From the NCBI RefSeq assembly GCF_029223285.1, contig NZ_JARHUJ010000006.1, forward strand, positions 1-64,000: 64,000 nucleotides of DNA, read 5' to 3'. The stretch comes from Paraflavitalea sp. CAU 1676 (GTDB taxonomy: Bacteria > Bacteroidota > Bacteroidia > Chitinophagales > Chitinophagaceae). Below are positions 36,217 to 43,831 of the stretch, one piece after another (position 1 is the first letter of the stretch; the number at the start of each line of letters is the position of its first letter). The notes under the pieces are model-generated. The model made no database searches and was not told the DNA's origin. It saw only the letters and a list, made by a program, of their open reading frames with translations. The translations under genes and the position numbers were made by a program.

Positions 36217-37107
36217 CTACCACTTCAACATAACGTCAGCCATTGAGGCATGCACCTTTGTACCCAGCTCATTTGCCAATTGCTGATCGTCCTTGTTGGT
36301 TTTGTCTTGAAGTACCGTCCATAGATTCGGTAGAACAAGCTTTCCGCCGGCATCATATATCGTTGCGGCTGCCACATGCAAACGACACTGGTACCAGCCA
36401 TAATTCTTAGGCTGTTTAGTGGCAATCTCGGTATAATTGCTTTCAAACTGATCGAGGGTGATGAAGTTGTAGCCCTTACTACCGCCTGCAACAACCATGT
36501 TGGGAAATACAGTTAATGCTGATAATAGTTGGGGTTGACGTTCGGCAATATAGGTGTGCAGGAAAATATTGCAGAACAATTCCCCCATCCATTTTCTTTG
36601 CATATACAACGATGCCTGCCGATGGTATGCATGCCCAAGCTCATGCACTGCCAATAGATCGAAAAATGGTTGCATAGATAGCTGTCCGTCTTTCTCACTG
36701 TATGCCTTCTTAACCTTTGCCACCAGCTCTGTGGGCAGTTCTGTTAATGGCGGAATGAAACTTTTCCAAAAGGCGTTATTTTCTGCTGCAACAACCAGTG
36801 TATTGTCATTGGAATAATGTGGCATACCGTATACCGGAAAATTTGTAAAACGAGGCCAGTCGGCCGGCGATAGAATGAGTAGCGAAACTGCAGGTCTATA
36901 CTGTAAAAGTGAATCAGCAAATTGTATACATTCCTGCATACGGGACGACATTTCGGTGGCTCGCGTTTTGTGGCCTTTGCTGTAGTAGACCTTTAAGGAT
37001 CGGGTATCCAGGGAATCGAGGTCCTGGAATTGAGATCTGCCCACGAAGGAAGAGCCCATTATTAGAAGCAAAATGACTAATGAACTAATGTTGGTGAGGG
37101 AATTCAT
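36217..37107 (-). CDS. Exported putative metallopeptidase-like protein (HExxH)
   Basis: A 296-residue protein with a signal peptide (MNSLTNISSLVILLLIMGSS, cleavage near FVGRSQ). The middle has VHELGHAYHRQ, an HExxH zinc motif (about residue 155), followed by a Trp-rich region (YMQRKWMGELFCNIFLHTYIAE) with a Glu that could be the third ligand. This is the pattern of gluzincin-type peptidases. The rest is not recognised. It may be a periplasmic or surface protease, but the activity is unproven. Single-gene unit between convergent and codirectional regulators. Confidence 0.7.
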   Translation of the reverse strand: MNSLTNISSLVILLLIMGSSFVGRSQFQDLDSLDTRSLKVYYSKGHKTRATEMSSRMQECIQFADSLLQYRPAVSLLILSPADWPRFTNFPVYGMPHYSNDNTLVVAAENNAFWKSFIPPLTELPTELVAKVKKAYSEKDGQLSMQPFFDLLAVHELGHAYHRQASLYMQRKWMGELFCNIFLHTYIAERQPQLLSALTVFPNMVVAGGSKGYNFITLDQFESNYTEIATKQPKNYGWYQCRLHVAAATIYDAGGKLVLPNLWTVLQDKTNKDDQQLANELGTKVHASMADVMLKW

Positions 37108-37169
37108 GTTTCTTTTTACTCAAAATTATCTGAGGTGTACCATGGTAAATAGTACAGAAACGACATCTT

Positions 37170-37997
37170 TCAGATCTTGACATTTGCCTGCAGCCGAATG
37201 GAATGAAAAGCCATCTCCCGGTCTAACCCTGTTGGTGTGATGCCTGCAAACTGCTTGAAGTCACGTATGAAATGCATCTGATCATAATAACCTGATTCAT
37301 GGGCGATGGAAGTCCAACTCCAGGATGGTTGCTGCTCGCGCAGGCGATAGGCGTTGGAAAAGCGTGCCAGCCGGGCCATGAACTTTGGCGAATAACCAAG
37401 CCGCTCCTTGCATTTTCGTTCAAACTGGCGCATGCTTAAGCAGGATAAAGCGGCAACATCGTCGATGGCCAACATGCCGTTTACATCTATCAATTGTTGA
37501 AGGGCTGCATCTAATGGAAGCAATGGTTTTATGGACGCCTGTTTTTTAAGGAGGAACGCTTCGGCAATTTGCGTCATGTTGAAAAATGTATCTGCTTCCA
37601 GGATTTGATTGGTAAGGCTTTCAATTTCCGGTCCCATCAATTCCCTGCCTTCAAAGCCATCATCGTATAATTCATACAGGGGGATGCCTAATAGACGGTA
37701 AAGTCCGCCGGGCCGAAACGTAATCACAAAGGCTTTATGGCTACGACGTACCAGCAGGTTCATCCTGGTTGCCTGCGGTCCAACCACTATACATCGCCCC
37801 CTGGTTTTAGATTCACCGTCGCCATGTTTTTTAGTTGTCACCAGATCATCCAGATAAAAGACCAGGAACTGCAATGGCGTGGGGGGAAAAGGACAAAGAA
37901 TCGGGTTCTGACCCTCAGGCAGCTGAAGATGCTGGAGGAACATGTCAACCACTAACGATTGCAAGGCCGGGTGAAGGTTATGGTGCAGCAAAAGCAA
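37170..37997 (-). CDS. AraC-family transcriptional regulator
   Basis: A 275-residue regulator. The N-terminal half (1-150) contains ILCPFPPTPLQFLVFYL and FVITFRPGGLYRLLGIPLYELYDDGFEGRELMG, a sensor type seen in many Bacteroidota AraC proteins. The C-terminal half (about 165-265) is the helix-turn-helix pair, with IDDVAALSCLSMRQFERKCKERLGYSPKFMARLARF and GYYDQMHFIRDFKQFAGITPTG. The start is uncertain: the frame is open upstream to 38025 but contains no ATG or GTG, so TTG at 37997 or an unusual codon must be used. Confidence 0.85.
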   Translation of the reverse strand: MLLLHHNLHPALQSLVVDMFLQHLQLPEGQNPILCPFPPTPLQFLVFYLDDLVTTKKHGDGESKTRGRCIVVGPQATRMNLLVRRSHKAFVITFRPGGLYRLLGIPLYELYDDGFEGRELMGPEIESLTNQILEADTFFNMTQIAEAFLLKKQASIKPLLPLDAALQQLIDVNGMLAIDDVAALSCLSMRQFERKCKERLGYSPKFMARLARFSNAYRLREQQPSWSWTSIAHESGYYDQMHFIRDFKQFAGITPTGLDREMAFHSIRLQANVKI

Positions 37998-38196
37998 GAA
38001 CGAAGGCTTTATGGAAAGATAGGTAATCTAAAAGAAACCGGATGCGGGCTATATCCACCAATAACAAAAAACCCGCATAAATTCAATAAAAACAATAAAT
38101 TGTAAAAATTACACAAACGCCTTAAGGCATGCAAACGTTAGCATTGAACAGTTTTCAGACCCGAAGATTTTTAGAATTTTAGGAATAACGAGTGAA

Positions 38197-38655
38197 ATGG
38201 AAAGCATCAAGTTTACTGAAAAAAAGGAAATCAAATGCAGTCCTGAGTATGTGTTTGATTATACGCAAGATTATAAACAAAGACTCACCTGGGACACTTT
38301 TTTAAAAAAGGCCGACCTAATTGAAGGGGCTACAACCGCAGGCAAAGGAGTCAAGGCGTATTGCGTTGCCAAAAATGGCCTTGGAATGGTGACAGAATAC
38401 GTTTCATTTAATAGGCCAAAAGCAACTGCAATCAGAATGACAAAAGGTCCTTTTATGTTTAAATCATTTTTAGGTTCCTGGACTTTTAAGGAAATACAAA
38501 CTGATTTGACAGAAGTAATATTTTTATATTCATTTCAACTTAGATTTCCGTTTAACTTAGCGACAGGACTAATAAGGAAGAATTTGCAAGGCAACGTAAG
38601 GCAAAGGCTTGAAGACCTTAAAAAAACTCTGGAAGCAAGAAGCACGACTTGCTAA
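38197..38655 (+). CDS. SRPBCC-family protein
   Basis: A 152-residue START/Bet v1-fold protein: FTEKKEIKCSPEYVFDYTQDYKQRLTWDTFLKKADLIEG at the start, central beta strands and a long C-terminal helix (ATGLIRKNLQGNVRQRLEDLKKTLE). These proteins have a deep hydrophobic cavity for lipids or other hydrophobic ligands. The ligand is unknown. The gene is visibly AT-richer than the genes before it, and the surrounding region is too, hinting at a different origin. Confidence 0.8.
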   Translation: MESIKFTEKKEIKCSPEYVFDYTQDYKQRLTWDTFLKKADLIEGATTAGKGVKAYCVAKNGLGMVTEYVSFNRPKATAIRMTKGPFMFKSFLGSWTFKEIQTDLTEVIFLYSFQLRFPFNLATGLIRKNLQGNVRQRLEDLKKTLEARSTTC

Positions 38656-38795
38656 CAGCGCATTTGTTATGGTGAACGACGATTTGTGCATGAATTAATT
38701 GCATTTACCTACGCTAATGCTGGTCTCCCCGATCATTTCGAAAAGTTTACGGGGCAATTACTGTGTTACACCGAATTTATTTCGATGTCAAAGAG

Positions 38796-38822
38796 AAAAA
38801 GGTCAGCATTACTGACCTTTTC
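38796..38822. terminator. Bidirectional terminator
   Basis: AAAAAGGTCAG pairs with CTGACCTTTT around a 5-base loop, ending the convergent SRPBCC and outer membrane protein genes. Confidence 0.85.
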
Positions 38823-38867
38823 TACTTGATATCCTACAAGGATAATCTTTTATATGATTCTGTACGC

Positions 38868-39473
38868 CTATCGTTTTCCACCACCTATGCAAAACCCAAG
38901 CTTGATACCCAAATAGCCGTTTTTAGTTGTATACGTGGATTTACCTTCTGACGTGGGGTCAATAGTTTCAAGTTTCGTAGACGGAACAATATTATACTCC
39001 AAACCGATCCGGAAGTGGCTAAGCTCAACGCCTACTCTGACCATTTCGCCAAATTTAGACCCGGCGCCGCCAGCGGCAGTAGTCCCGTTTGTATTAGCAG
39101 AGGCGGCCGCCAGCGAATAAATACCCAGGCCAAGACCTGCAAACGGGCGAACCGTGTTTTGTGTGAAATAATAATCACCGGTAAGCAAATAAGATCCTGC
39201 AGCTTTTACGTCGACATCTGCCGCGTTTCCATCTGCGTCTACGGTTCCACGGGCCATAACTGCCCCTTCCATACGAAGCCCAACTGAAAGATTGGGAATT
39301 ACTTCGTACTTAGGTTCAAGCGCAAATAAAACGCCTCCTTTAGCGCCCGTTCCGCCAGGAATCGCATAACCCAAACTAAGGTCTACTTTAAAGGGCTTAA
39401 ATGGGGATTGCAGTTGGGCATTACCAATAGCAACAATTGCCAATAACAAGAGACTGAGTGCAAACTTTTTCAT
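38868..39473 (-). CDS. Small outer membrane beta-barrel protein
   Basis: A 201-residue protein with a signal peptide (MKKFALSLLLLAIVAIGNA-Q) and alternating amphipathic strands: FKVDLSLGYAIPGG, LFALEPKYEV, LSVGLRMEGAVM, VRPFAGLGLGIY, FGEMVRVGVELSHFRIGLEYNI and the C-terminal YLGIKLGFCIGGGK. It fits an eight-stranded OmpA/OmpW-like barrel. A Gly/Ala-rich segment (about 125-140) should be an extracellular loop. Function unknown; single-gene unit. Confidence 0.75.
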   Translation of the reverse strand: MKKFALSLLLLAIVAIGNAQLQSPFKPFKVDLSLGYAIPGGTGAKGGVLFALEPKYEVIPNLSVGLRMEGAVMARGTVDADGNAADVDVKAAGSYLLTGDYYFTQNTVRPFAGLGLGIYSLAAASANTNGTTAAGGAGSKFGEMVRVGVELSHFRIGLEYNIVPSTKLETIDPTSEGKSTYTTKNGYLGIKLGFCIGGGKR

Positions 39474-39701
39474 TTAATATTGGTTTAGGGTGGCTATCAA
39501 AATAGGCAGGATTTTCCCCGAATGCAACTCAGACTGACACTTATCGAAAGATTCGAGGGAGATTACAAGTAAACGCTCGTGCTTTTACGTCGTATTTTTT
39601 CTTTTTGGGGTCTGGGAGACACTCGTGGCGGCTGAGCATACAGGTGATCATTAGCCACATGATTCCTATTAATTGGGAATAACAGAAGCCGTTTCATAGA
39701 G

Positions 39702-41189
39702 CTACTGTTCCAAAATCTGCTTCACATATGTTACCCATTTAAAGCCTGGGATTTCATTGCTTATGAAATAATCCGGCTGCAAACCGCGATCATCTACAAC
39801 ATATTGCGGGATTCGCTTGCTGCGAGAAAGACAATACCCTAACTCATATTCGTTGCAGGGGTCTTTTACAGCGTACATATTTGAAATATCAACTGCCCCA
39901 AAAGTAGGAGTTCCAAAAAATTTTACTTTTTTGCTTTGCCTGGCCGCCAGCACAAATTGTTCGGCTGTGCTGCCTACATTGCCATCTATTATAATACCCA
40001 CTTGTTTGGGGTATGCTTTTTTTGTGGCAGCATCCTCCGCTTCTTTTTCTTTCATAGGCTCGTTCAAATAGACAAATTCTCCCAAATGCTTCTGTAAGGT
40101 ATCGTATGATTTCTTTATCCATTCCTTTTGTTCATTAGAAAAAAAAGTTTGGTATTCCGGTTTATTAATAAGGTCCAACATCCTTTTATTATTCATTGAA
40201 GTACTCAGGTATTCAACGCCAACAGTTGATATTGGATTGGTTTTTACATAGGGGATGATATTGCTGAAGCTAAAATCGCTACCGCCTCCATTACCTCGAA
40301 TATCGATAATAAGGTTTGGCATTTTTGACAGCATTTCATCGTTCGCGTCCAGCACGCTGTCAATTGCCTTTTTCTGGCCCGGATCAAATGAAGGGATTCT
40401 GAAATACAGTGTATTTTTGTCCAACTGCTTTATATATGGATTTTTGGTATTCTGTGATGTTAAATAGTCCTGGACTTCCGTTTCCGTAGTCAGCACCGGC
40501 GCCAGCCGCTTCAACCAAAGGCCGGCAACTTGTAAATAATTTTGTCCGGTACATTCTATATGGTCGCTTTTAGCTTTGGAATGATCGCACATGTAACCTA
40601 TCCCCTTTAACTCATTACCCTCTTTTATTATTTCCAGTTTTACCTGTCCTGATTCCCAATAAGGAGAAACATTATTTATTAGGATACCCTTATATCCATT
40701 TTCTGTTTTTTTAATGGCAATTTTATAAGGTGGGGAATCCCAAATGCCCTCAAAGTCCTGCGTTTTCTTATTGCTCAGGTATTTTTCAAATTCAGTCAGC
40801 GTTATTTGTAATCGTGGCCAATCTTTAAATTGATTTTTAATGGAAAGCGTATCTAAATGTTTGGCAAGAGCCGGGCTTTCGTTTCCCTTTTTTCTTTCAA
40901 GCGCTTTGATGTAAATATGCCCTTTTCTAAAAAAATGCAACCATTCCTGCAGTACAGGCAGGCATTCTTCCCTGGTTTTTGCCACATTGATTTTTTCCTG
41001 GATTCTCTGCGTATGATAATCGTAGGTAGCCTGTCCTTTAATTGAAAGTATGTAGCTAAATCCCGCATCATTCTCCTCAAAAGTCTTTTTCAACCATTGG
41101 AAGGCTGTGCTACAGTTGCAGTCCTGGCCATAGGTAAACCCTGTTCCGATAAATAGAAGGCAGAAGGTTAATAAGCGTTTGGTAAACAT
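39702..41189 (-). CDS. Exported S41-family peptidase (tail-specific protease-like)
   Basis: A 495-residue protein from the ATG at 41189 (an earlier ATG at 41219 adds ten residues before the signal peptide MFTKRLLTFCLLFIG). It has an N-terminal accessory domain with Cys-rich QDCNCS, a central beta domain and a C-terminal S41 peptidase core (about 295-480): LIIDIRGNGGGSDFSFSNI, IIIDGNVGSTAEQFVLAARQ with the nucleophile Ser, then KVKFFGTPTFGAVD. The Lys expected in the S41 dyad is not obvious in the GxPTFG loop, so activity may be altered. No PDZ domain is apparent. It is AT-rich compared with its neighbours. Confidence 0.83.
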   Translation of the reverse strand: MFTKRLLTFCLLFIGTGFTYGQDCNCSTAFQWLKKTFEENDAGFSYILSIKGQATYDYHTQRIQEKINVAKTREECLPVLQEWLHFFRKGHIYIKALERKKGNESPALAKHLDTLSIKNQFKDWPRLQITLTEFEKYLSNKKTQDFEGIWDSPPYKIAIKKTENGYKGILINNVSPYWESGQVKLEIIKEGNELKGIGYMCDHSKAKSDHIECTGQNYLQVAGLWLKRLAPVLTTETEVQDYLTSQNTKNPYIKQLDKNTLYFRIPSFDPGQKKAIDSVLDANDEMLSKMPNLIIDIRGNGGGSDFSFSNIIPYVKTNPISTVGVEYLSTSMNNKRMLDLINKPEYQTFFSNEQKEWIKKSYDTLQKHLGEFVYLNEPMKEKEAEDAATKKAYPKQVGIIIDGNVGSTAEQFVLAARQSKKVKFFGTPTFGAVDISNMYAVKDPCNEYELGYCLSRSKRIPQYVVDDRGLQPDYFISNEIPGFKWVTYVKQILEQ

Positions 41190-41450
41190 ATCCGATTTTC
41201 TATGTAAAAAAATTATCAATCATTATATCACAACTCAAAATGGTCATGTGCGCTCATTATCTATACGCAGAGGTTTAATAAATGTTACACGACTTAGTAG
41301 ATTGCAACATCTATTTATCTATCCAGTGCTGAGTGTAACATGTCAGTACAGCTGAATAGCGCATTAATAAAGATGTAAATGCTCAAAATGTGAGAAAAGA
41401 AAAATGGAAGTGAATGCCTAACTAACTGGGATAAGTTTGGCAAAACAAAA

Positions 41451-41469
41451 CCCGCTGAGTTACAGCGGG
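41451..41469 (-). terminator. Terminator of tRNA-Arg
   Basis: Arms CCCGCTG / CAGCGGG around a 5-base loop, followed on the minus strand by TTTTGTTTTGCC, just beyond the tRNA 3' end. Confidence 0.8.
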
Positions 41470-41482
41470 CTTGTCATGCTTG

Positions 41483-41554
41483 TAGTCCCGACAGGAATCG
41501 AACCTGTATCAAAAGTTTAGGAAACTTCTATTCTATCCATTGAACTACGGGACC
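41483..41554 (-). tRNA. tRNA-Arg (anticodon CCT)
   Basis: The minus strand folds into a full cloverleaf: acceptor GGTCCCG pairs with CGGGACT, D stem GTTC/GAAT, anticodon stem GAAGT/ACTTT around the loop TTCCTAA giving anticodon CCT (codon AGG), and T arm ACAGG-TTCGATT-CCTGT. The 3' CCA is not encoded. It reads AGG arginine codons. Confidence 0.95.
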
Positions 41555-41752
41555 GGGAATGGAAACTATGCCTTTAAAGACTTGTTTTTGAATTCCGGGC
41601 GCCAAAAATAAGAAAACAAAGCATTGCATTTGCAGTAAAGCTGAAAAAAGGGCAAAATGCTCAGAAACAACCGCTAAATAGGTACTTAGGGCCGTACACA
41701 CCTTCCCTTTTGCATCCTTTACAAATTTGCTGGGCTGCTCCTGAATTCCACC

Positions 41753-41760
41753 TATCTTTG
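41753..41760 (+). promoter_or_regulatory. -7 promoter element of the TPR protein gene
   Basis: TATCTTTG matches TAnnTTTG, 24 bases before the ATG at 41785. A TTTG at 41726-41729 is a possible -33 box, although the 23-base spacing is longer than ideal. Confidence 0.5.
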
Positions 41761-41784
41761 CTACCCCTAAAAAATGTACGATTT

Positions 41785-42435
41785 ATGAAGTTTTATACCT
41801 GGCTTATCCGTTACCGCCTGTTTCTCGGCATCGCCTTGGTGGTATTGGGTATCGTGGCGAATATTTACAGCAGCTTCTGGCCTGCCTTCCCGCTTTATTT
41901 CATAGGCGCCATCCTCATTTTTGGCCACTTTTTCATCGGCCCGCTCCGCCTTATCCAGGAACATATGGAAGCCGGCGACCTCGAAGGTGCTGAAAGAGTG
42001 CTCAATAGTGTTAAATTCCCCAACCTGCTCTATAAACCCATCCGTTCTGCCTACTATACTTTTAAGGGACAGTTGGCAATGATGAAGCAAGACTTCGACG
42101 GCGCAGAGGCCAATATGAAGAAAGGTCTTTCACTGGGCACCCCCATGAAAGAAGTAAAAGGCGCCAACCTGCTGCAAATGGGTATGATATCCCTTCAAAA
42201 AGGCGACCTGAAGCAAGGAGAGCAATACATCCGTCAGGCTATCCGCGAAGGTTTGCCCGATAAGGAGAACGAAGCCGCTGCCTACCTGCAGATGTGTAAT
42301 ATCATGATGAACAAAAGAGAGTTCCGGGCTGCCAAAGAGTTCTTCCGCAAATCCAAGGCCCTGAAACCTACGACCCCCGAAATCGCCAAACAGATCAAAG
42401 AGATCGAAAAATACATTTCCAGGATCCCCGGTTAA
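41785..42435 (+). CDS. Membrane protein with tetratricopeptide repeats
   Basis: A 216-residue protein from the ATG at 41785 (a longer frame from 41710 covers the promoter). Two membrane spans at the N-terminus (about 8-28 and 32-50: LFLGIALVVLGIVANIY, AFPLYFIGAILIFGHFF) are followed by three or more TPR-like helical repeats: AGDLEGAERVLNSVKFPNLL, QDFDGAEANMKKGLSLG, KGDLKQGEQYIRQAIREGL and KREFRAAKEFFRKSKALKP. TPR domains bind other proteins, so this may be a membrane-bound scaffold. Its partner is unknown. Confidence 0.8.
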   Translation: MKFYTWLIRYRLFLGIALVVLGIVANIYSSFWPAFPLYFIGAILIFGHFFIGPLRLIQEHMEAGDLEGAERVLNSVKFPNLLYKPIRSAYYTFKGQLAMMKQDFDGAEANMKKGLSLGTPMKEVKGANLLQMGMISLQKGDLKQGEQYIRQAIREGLPDKENEAAAYLQMCNIMMNKREFRAAKEFFRKSKALKPTTPEIAKQIKEIEKYISRIPG

Positions 42436-42458
42436 CACACCGGTTTCCTTCCAAAAAA

Positions 42459-42490
42459 GGGTGTCTCTTACAGTAGAGACACCCTTTTTT
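42459..42490 (+). terminator. Strong terminator between TPR and SRPBCC genes
   Basis: GGGTGTCTCT pairs perfectly with AGAGACACCC around a 6-base loop, followed by TTTTTT; A-runs before it make it usable on both strands. Confidence 0.9.
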
Positions 42491-42965
42491 ATTGGTGCTG
42501 CTCCCATTTACCAAACAGCTCTTCGATCTTCTTATAGCGGAAATCAAATATCTGCCGCAGCTTTTTCTTCACAAGCCAGCCAACAAGCATATCGCCCATC
42601 CAGCCACCCCGCACTTTGTAATGAACGATATCCGTCATCTCCAATCCGCCTGGCACGTCGCGGAAATGATGCTGGTGATGCCACAGGCTGTAAGGCCCGT
42701 AACGCTGCTCATCGGCAAAGTATTTGCCTTCTTCTACATGAGTTATCTCTGTCATCCAATACCACTCGATGCCCCAAAAGGGTTTTATCCGGTATTCGAT
42801 GATCTGTCCGGGGTATATCCTGTTGCCATGTAGTGTAGAAATGATCCTGAAGTGTACATCGCCCGGGGTAATGGCTTGCAGATTATGGGGCGAAGAGAAG
42901 AACTCCCAGGCGGTTGCGGGAGAGATGGGTATCAGTTGAACCGATCGTATCGTGTGAACGCTCAT
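42489..42965 (-). CDS. SRPBCC-family ligand-binding protein
   Basis: A 158-residue Bet v1-like protein. It begins VHTIRSVQLIPISPATAWEFFSSPHNLQAITPG, the standard opening of this family, then YRIKPFWGIEWYWMTEITHVEEG and DIVHYKVRGGWMGDMLVGWLVKKKLRQIFDFRYKKIEELF. The form matches the group sometimes called cell division inhibitor-like, which is often fused to or near SulA/YfcH-type proteins; none is adjacent. It starts 39 bases downstream of the REC-HPt gene, so co-transcription is possible. The ligand is unknown. Confidence 0.8.
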   Translation of the reverse strand: MSVHTIRSVQLIPISPATAWEFFSSPHNLQAITPGDVHFRIISTLHGNRIYPGQIIEYRIKPFWGIEWYWMTEITHVEEGKYFADEQRYGPYSLWHHQHHFRDVPGGLEMTDIVHYKVRGGWMGDMLVGWLVKKKLRQIFDFRYKKIEELFGKWEQHQ

Positions 42966-43004
42966 ATAGGTCTATCCTAAACAGCTCTCCAGCCTCATTG
43001 TTTT

Positions 43005-43823
43005 TTACAGGTTGTAATCTTTTTTTACCTGGGCCGCTGTGGCCAGCATTACTTCTGTTACCCGATTTACCATTATCGGTAACTGATCGATGTTTTCAGC
43101 CTTCTTGCCCTGTTGTTCTATTTGCCTGATCACCTCTTTAAGTTGTACAATGTTCATTGAGTCGACCGTCGACTTTAGTTTGTGTGCCAGCTTACCAACC
43201 TGCTGCCAGTTCTGCTGGCCGGTTTCCTTTTCCAGGTCCTGCAAGGTCAACGGCATGGTGTCCAGGAATAACTGTAGCATCCGTCTTACAAACGACTCGT
43301 CGCCACCAGCAATGTCTTGTATCATTTTAAGGTTGTACAGCTTGTCCTGCTCAAGGACATTGTTCACGGTGGCGTGCCCGTTTACCAGGAGGTCCGTTTG
43401 CATGGCGGTCTCGGTGGTCGTCATGTTTGTCAGGTTTTTCGATATGATACGGAATAGATCTGCTTCGTTGAAGGGTTTGGAGAGGTAGTCGTTCATGCCA
43501 GCCTCCAGGTATCGCTCGCGGTCGCCTTTCAGCGCGTTGGCTGTAAGGGCTACGATGGGCACTGTTGCCCTGGAAGGGTCGCTCAACAGGCGGATATGCC
43601 TGGTAGCTTCCATGCCATCCATTTCGGGCATATGTATATCCATCAAAACAAGATCGTACCCGTTTTGCTCCACCAATCCCAACGCAACTTTGCCATTGGC
43701 GGCGATATCGACCTCAATTCCCCAGCTCTGCATCATATGTCGCGCCAGTTGCTGATTCATCTCTACGTCTTCTGCTAACAGTATGCGGCGTTTTGCGAGG
43801 CTTTGATAATTGGGTGATGTCAT
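43005..43823 (-). CDS. Response regulator fused to a histidine phosphotransfer (HPt) domain
   Basis: A 272-residue protein with a receiver domain (about 10-130) showing LLAEDVEMNQQLARHMM and the phospho-accepting Asp in LVLMDIHMPEMDGMEATRHIR, LTANAL and LSKPFN. It is linked (about 135-165) to an HPt domain (about 170-270) with the phospho-accepting His in LAHKLKSTVDSMN. There is no kinase domain, so it should take a phosphate from a separate kinase and pass it on. The gene begins 8 bases after the sigma54 regulator, which suggests one operon and one phosphorelay. No kinase gene is in the neighbourhood. Confidence 0.92.
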   Translation of the reverse strand: MTSPNYQSLAKRRILLAEDVEMNQQLARHMMQSWGIEVDIAANGKVALGLVEQNGYDLVLMDIHMPEMDGMEATRHIRLLSDPSRATVPIVALTANALKGDRERYLEAGMNDYLSKPFNEADLFRIISKNLTNMTTTETAMQTDLLVNGHATVNNVLEQDKLYNLKMIQDIAGGDESFVRRMLQLFLDTMPLTLQDLEKETGQQNWQQVGKLAHKLKSTVDSMNIVQLKEVIRQIEQQGKKAENIDQLPIMVNRVTEVMLATAAQVKKDYNL

Positions 43824-43831
43824 GTTACCGG

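Noticed and set aside
38041-38080. ATGCGGG...CCCGCAT repeat upstream of the SRPBCC gene
   Set aside because: The arms are far apart (more than 20 bases) and the order does not give a proper hairpin terminator for either neighbour; probably a remnant or chance.
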